A DNA stretch of 9,694 bases from JACPKO01 sp964406775 (GTDB lineage: Bacteria > Patescibacteriota > Microgenomatia > Daviesbacterales > UBA10151): positions 1-9,694 of the forward strand of contig CAYOSW010000044.1 of NCBI GenBank assembly GCA_964406775.1, given 5' to 3'. Shown piece after piece: positions 5,819 to 9,694 of the stretch; position 1 is the stretch's first letter, and each line of letters starts with the position of its first letter. The translations under genes and the position numbers were made by a program. Below the pieces are notes generated by a model, which saw only the letters and a list, made by a program, of their open reading frames with translations, did not search any database and had not been told where the DNA came from.

Positions 5819-7543
5819 ATGAAAAAAATTCTTTTTCTGATCCCCATACTCCTCATTCTTTATTTCTGGAAAGAATCTATTTTAAATATCAACGATCACC
5901 TTTATGACTGGAATGACACGTTGTATACGATTTGGATAATTCAAAACAACCTTGATCATTTTAAAACTTTAGACTTCAAAAATATTTACGAAACAACAGC
6001 AATGTTTCCATTCAAATACTCCTTGTCGTTTGCTGAACATTTATATTTTCCTTCTCTATTGCTTCTGCCCTTAAGTTTTTTTATAACCAATCCGATAGCC
6101 CAGATGAATATTTATCTGGTTGCAAATCACATACTGGTATTTGTTTCCTTTTTTCTGCTGATCAGTTTATTCGTAAAAAACTTTTGGGCTAAATTAATTT
6201 CAGCCTTTTATATCAGTTTCAGTCCTTATTTCTTTACTCAGCTTGGTCATATCCATATGCTGTCTTTTTGGCCCCTTCTACTATCCCTGTACTTCTTATT
6301 CAAAGATAAGGACTTAAAACAGCGTAAGAGCTTAAATTTTATTTTGTCGGGACTCTTTTTGGGCCTCCAATTTACAACCGGGGCTTATCCGGGGATAATG
6401 GGTTTCTCAATAGTTAATATATATTTCTTCAGCAGGATACTTTTTGAGAAAAAGTACTCATTGATTTTAAGGCAATTTTTAACTGTAATACTCGTTTTCT
6501 TTATAACAGCCGGGGTATCAATCTACGGGTATTATCTTGCGAAGCAAGAATACGGAGGGCACCGTGATATCAGAGAGTTTCTGATATATTCTGCGCATTT
6601 AAGCGATTATATTTTTACTCCGAGGAATCAGAATTCCTTAGTATATTCAAACGATTTTTTAGGAATATGGCAAAAATTTGATCAGCACAATTACGGAGAA
6701 AAGGCCGCATTTTTAGGTTTTATTCCCTTACTTATAATTAGTCTCTATCTATTTAAAGTAAAAAAGGAGAATAATTCATTTAACGTATCGCTGAACTTAA
6801 ACAATTTTACCTTTTTCCTTGCACTACTGATGATTGCAGGTTTTATTTTCTCTCTCGGGCCGAGACTTCACGTTAACGGGCAATACTTACAAATTCCTCT
6901 TCCTTATTATCTGGTGTTAAAATTTCCTTTTATAGAAAGTCTGAGAGCACTTGCTAGGTGGTCTTTTCTTTTATTCTTGGCCTCGTCTATTCTTATCGGT
7001 TTGGGTCTGGATAAGTACACTGCATATCTGTCAAAAAAATATTCACTGAAAATATCTCAAATTGCAGGAGCACTTATCTTCCTGCTGTTTGTATTCGAGT
7101 TTTACCCTTCTCCTCTGAGAGCCACTACTAAATATTGGTGGGATGATGCGTACCAGTTTATGAAAACAGACCTTTGTGCTAAAAATCATCCAGCGGTTTT
7201 GGAATATCCGTTTACATATAAAAATTATGATGCCGATATAATGAAAGACCTTCAATATAAAACCAATATTTTATTGGCTTCGACTCAACATAAATGTAAG
7301 GTTTTAAGCGGTTTTTCCGGATACGAACCGGACAGCTATATAGAGCTCAGAAACAATCTGGAAGGCGGATTAGGTGAGGATCAAATAGGGAGGCTTAAGG
7401 AATTAGGAATAACTTATGTAAAAATTAACAAGCTTTCTATGCTGGAAGAGGAAAGTAATTTATTAATTGACGGTTTGAAAAAACTCGGATTATCAGAAGT
7501 GTTTAACGACAATAGATCTATAATTCTGCAAATTAATAAATGA
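5819..7543 (+). CDS. Large GT-C-like membrane protein with C-terminal soluble domain
   Basis: This is a 574-residue polytopic membrane protein. An N-terminal membrane anchor (residues 4-16) is followed by an acidic outer loop, HLYDWNDTLYTIW, with D30 and D33, positioned like the catalytic Asp of GT-C glycosyltransferases. Many helices follow, then a loop FSLGPRLHVNG and an amphipathic SLRALARWSFLLFL. From about W440 the protein is soluble, with VLEYPF, LSGFSGYEPDSY and LKELGITYVKIN; this resembles the C-terminal domain of a broad group of uncharacterised bacterial GT-C-like membrane proteins in which a 'GYSG' turn and a 'L..LG(I/V).YV' strand recur. A lipid-linked-sugar transferase acting outside the membrane is plausible but unproven. 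The ATG follows the GT2 stop by 2 bp, with an AGGA 7 nt upstream; its TGA overlaps the next ATG by 4 bp. Confidence 0.75.
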   Translation: MKKILFLIPILLILYFWKESILNINDHLYDWNDTLYTIWIIQNNLDHFKTLDFKNIYETTAMFPFKYSLSFAEHLYFPSLLLLPLSFFITNPIAQMNIYLVANHILVFVSFFLLISLFVKNFWAKLISAFYISFSPYFFTQLGHIHMLSFWPLLLSLYFLFKDKDLKQRKSLNFILSGLFLGLQFTTGAYPGIMGFSIVNIYFFSRILFEKKYSLILRQFLTVILVFFITAGVSIYGYYLAKQEYGGHRDIREFLIYSAHLSDYIFTPRNQNSLVYSNDFLGIWQKFDQHNYGEKAAFLGFIPLLIISLYLFKVKKENNSFNVSLNLNNFTFFLALLMIAGFIFSLGPRLHVNGQYLQIPLPYYLVLKFPFIESLRALARWSFLLFLASSILIGLGLDKYTAYLSKKYSLKISQIAGALIFLLFVFEFYPSPLRATTKYWWDDAYQFMKTDLCAKNHPAVLEYPFTYKNYDADIMKDLQYKTNILLASTQHKCKVLSGFSGYEPDSYIELRNNLEGGLGEDQIGRLKELGITYVKINKLSMLEEESNLLIDGLKKLGLSEVFNDNRSIILQINK

Positions 7544-8979
7544 AGAGACATCCTTTCTGTTCGGTCATCGTTTTGAATTATTATGGGGAAAAAGTGGTTT
7601 CGGACACTTTAGACAGTCTATTAGCCTTGAATTATCCCAAGGACAGTTATGAAATAATTGTTGTAGATAATGACTCCCGGGATAAAAGCCGGGAAATACT
7701 TGAAAAATATTCAAAACTTAATTCCAATATCCGGTTATTCTGGTTAAATGAAAATAGGGGCTTCTCGAAGGGCAATAATTACGGGATTAGGCAGTCCAAG
7801 GGTGAATTTGTAGTCCTGGTAAATAATGATTGCCGGGTAGATAAAGCGTGGCTGAGCGAACTGGTGAAAACTGCACAAAAAAGTAAGGATATATTCGCGG
7901 TCAATTCAAAAATTTTACTTTATCAGAAATTTGTAAGTATTAACTTTAAGCTTAATCCGAAACTGATTCCTGTTTATGTTTGGTTGTCAGCCTCAAAATT
8001 ATTCAAAGATTCAAAGTCTAAAATCTTATACCTTCCATTTTGGAAGAAACCGTCATCAGCCGGAATGAATTATACGCTTTGCAATTTTGAGGCCTATTTT
8101 GACCCCTTCTATGACGAAAGTATCGAAATTACCTTGCTTCTGAATTCAAGAGGTTTTAATCTCACTAAAGCGACGCAAAATGACATTGCCTTGTTCAACA
8201 ACAAAGCTGTGGAAATAACTAAAGTTAATGTTGATGGTGACGATATTGAATGTAAGATTAAAATAAACTTAAAAGATCAGAAGCTTAAAAACAGTTCGTC
8301 GGATAAAATTCAGAACGTCGGAATTATGGTTTTTCAAGACGGTTATGCCAGAGATATAGGAGCTTTGGTAAGAGACAGTCAGCAATATTACGAATTCGAT
8401 AACGGTCAGTACGAACACGAGCGAGAAGTATATGCTGCCTGTGGGGCAGCGGTTCTCTATAGAAGAAAGATTTTAGATAAAATCGGGTTACTAGATGAAT
8501 CATTTTTTATGTATTACGAAGATGTTGAAATTTCCGAGAGAGCGAGATTTGCAGGTTATAAAAATATGTATTCTCCGAAAGCTGTTGCAAGACACTTTCA
8601 TGCGCTTTCTTCTAAAGAGTGGTCGCCTTTTTTTACATATCACGTAGAAAGGGGCAGGCTTATGCACGTTTTTTATAATTTCCCCTTATCGGTTTTTTTC
8701 GGTCAGTATATTTTATATAACCTGATGCATCTTGCTTTTCTGATTAAAGTTATTTTAAGTTTCAGGAAATTTTTCTATGTGGTCAGATCTAGAAAAAATC
8801 CTGAAGGTGAGACTAAATTTCAAAGAAGAGTTCAGGTCATCAAAGCTCTTCTTTTTTTCGCAGTAAATTCTCCTGAATTGTTTTATAAGAGGTGGAGATT
8901 GAGCAAATCCCGCTTACCTAGGGCCGTTGCCGGAAACTATAAGAAAATTACCGAAGGATATTGGTATTTTAATAGATAA
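7540..8979 (+). CDS. GT2 rhamnosyltransferase-type glycosyltransferase with a large internal insertion
   Basis: This is a 479-residue GT-A enzyme. The N-terminal half is standard GT2: SVIVLNYYGEKVVSDTLDSL (8-27), IIVVDNDSRDKS (39-50), NENRGFSKGNNYGI (70-83) and FVVLVNNDCRVD (90-101), with NND as the DxD equivalent often seen in rhamnosyltransferase-like members. The second half resumes at IQNVG (257-261) and carries VYAACGAAVLYRR (297-309) and FFMYYEDVEISERARFAGY (322-340), the acceptor/catalytic segment with E327-D328. Between them, residues about 128-252 have no counterpart in ordinary members, where ten to twenty residues suffice; this block contains beta-like alternation from about 194 to 244. 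A hydrophobic stretch near 385-412 probably dips into the membrane. Expected role: adding a deoxyhexose or similar sugar in the cytosol. The ATGA overlap with the preceding gene suggests coupled translation. Confidence 0.86.
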   Translation: MKRHPFCSVIVLNYYGEKVVSDTLDSLLALNYPKDSYEIIVVDNDSRDKSREILEKYSKLNSNIRLFWLNENRGFSKGNNYGIRQSKGEFVVLVNNDCRVDKAWLSELVKTAQKSKDIFAVNSKILLYQKFVSINFKLNPKLIPVYVWLSASKLFKDSKSKILYLPFWKKPSSAGMNYTLCNFEAYFDPFYDESIEITLLLNSRGFNLTKATQNDIALFNNKAVEITKVNVDGDDIECKIKINLKDQKLKNSSSDKIQNVGIMVFQDGYARDIGALVRDSQQYYEFDNGQYEHEREVYAACGAAVLYRRKILDKIGLLDESFFMYYEDVEISERARFAGYKNMYSPKAVARHFHALSSKEWSPFFTYHVERGRLMHVFYNFPLSVFFGQYILYNLMHLAFLIKVILSFRKFFYVVRSRKNPEGETKFQRRVQVIKALLFFAVNSPELFYKRWRLSKSRLPRAVAGNYKKITEGYWYFNR

Positions 8980-8981
8980 AT

Positions 8982-9694
8982 ATGAAAAAAACCGCCATTG
9001 TTTATGATAAGTGGCTTCACTCTATGGGAGGAGGAGAAGTTGTGGCCTGTTCGGTGGCTAAGATCCTTCAGAATGAGGGATATAAGGTCTTATTCATCTC
9101 CGGCAAGTTGGTTTCAACAGACACTATTCTAAATAAACTCAAAATTGACCTCAGCGGTATTGAGTTTAAGCAGGTTTGGAATGATGAAAGGTCCTTGAAG
9201 AAGCTTTCCGAAAATAAGGACTTATTCATCAACATTTCTTTTATGGATTACTCAATCGGCTTTGCAAAAAGAAATATCTACTATGTTAACTTTCCGACCA
9301 AACTATACGACAGCTTTAGAGGAATGGTACTCAACAAATTCATTTTTCCATTGCTCGCCAGAGCAATTAAACCGGTAGAAGCCTTAAATCAAATAGATGC
9401 GCCTGTTGTAATCTTTGGAAGCCCGGCTTATTCATTAGGAGAAAAAAATAAATTTGCTCTTACTAATCTAAAAAAAGGTGAGTCCCAACAGGTAGTTTTT
9501 AAAATCTATCTGGAAAATTTCTACAAGAATTTATTGGAAGATATTGAATATACGATAGATAACGGCACGATTACAGGCCGGAAAATTGAAGTACGCCACA
9601 GTTCAAATACCCTAAAATTTTCGGTTAAATTTACGGCTTTATCAGAAACTGCATATTTGAATTTGAATATTCATAATCTTGAGAAACACAACCA
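8982..9694 (+). CDS. GT-B (GT4-like) glycosyltransferase, N-terminal part, cut by window edge
   Basis: The frame opens 2 bp after the previous stop and runs to the right edge, 237 codons, with no stop. The start TAIVYDKWLHSMGGGEVVACS (residues 4-24) has the 'D.W....GGGE' signature at the first glycine-rich loop of a group of GT4 enzymes, followed by AKILQNEGYKVLFISG, the usual first Rossmann helix and second strand. NIYYVNFPTKLYDSF (98-112) corresponds to the 'Y.H.P' segment of these proteins. From about residue 165 the sequence stops looking like a GT-B fold: VVFKIYLENF, DIEYTIDNGTITGRKIEV and LKFSVKFTAL are alternating, beta-strand-like stretches resembling an inserted domain. The catalytic C-terminal half with the E-x7-E nucleotide-sugar site lies outside the window, so donor and function cannot be judged. 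No Shine-Dalgarno precedes the ATG. Confidence 0.8.
   Translation, partial: MKKTAIVYDKWLHSMGGGEVVACSVAKILQNEGYKVLFISGKLVSTDTILNKLKIDLSGIEFKQVWNDERSLKKLSENKDLFINISFMDYSIGFAKRNIYYVNFPTKLYDSFRGMVLNKFIFPLLARAIKPVEALNQIDAPVVIFGSPAYSLGEKNKFALTNLKKGESQQVVFKIYLENFYKNLLEDIEYTIDNGTITGRKIEVRHSSNTLKFSVKFTALSETAYLNLNIHNLEKHN

Noticed and set aside
1..9694. CRISPR arrays, insertion sequences, tRNA genes or long repeats
   Set aside because: Reading both strands I saw no regularly spaced direct repeats, transposase motifs, terminal inverted repeats or cloverleaf sequences. Recurrent CCGG-type tetramers appear to be codon use and are not ordered repeats.

Overview
This window is a gene-dense, A+T-rich stretch of bacterial chromosome given over to cell-surface polysaccharide or glycoconjugate synthesis. 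I read nine protein-coding genes, two of them cut by the window ends. I see no RNA genes, insertion sequences, CRISPR arrays or convincing terminators. Genes are packed with 1-2 bp gaps or 4-bp overlaps, and the longest non-coding stretch is about 104 bp. Almost no start codon has a Shine-Dalgarno sequence. Proteins are compact and UGA is used as a stop. Together with the dense mix of glycosyltransferases, this suggests a Candidate Phyla Radiation (Patescibacteria) genome, perhaps Microgenomates-like, but no taxonomic marker is present and that placement is an inference.

Left arm (about 1-1963, minus strand): a two-gene unit reading leftward from a divergent promoter region. First comes a polytopic acyltransferase-like membrane protein (947-1963). 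It overlaps by ATGA the start of a multi-pass GT-C/GT39-like membrane glycosyltransferase, which runs off the left edge.

Centre (2068-4839): a compact DegT/DnrJ/EryC1/StrS sugar aminotransferase and an extended short-chain NAD(P)-dependent epimerase/dehydratase, read rightward 1 bp apart. A formyltransferase-fold enzyme faces them on the minus strand, its stop codon interlocked with that of the dehydrogenase in a TTAA. The three activities fit the making of a nucleotide-activated amino sugar that is then N-formylated.

Right arm (4866-9694, plus strand): a tight run of a WaaE-like GT2 glycosyltransferase with a coiled-coil tail, a large GT-C-like membrane protein with a C-terminal soluble domain, a rhamnosyltransferase-type GT2 with an unusual internal insertion of about 125 residues, and a truncated GT-B (GT4-like) glycosyltransferase that also enters a beta-strand-rich insertion before the window ends.

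A working model: the centre makes a modified nucleotide sugar, the cytosolic GT2 and GT4 enzymes assemble a glycan (probably on a lipid carrier), and the membrane acyltransferase and GT-C proteins decorate it outside the membrane. The observation most worth pursuing is that two neighbouring glycosyltransferases of unrelated folds carry similar-looking beta-rich insertions.
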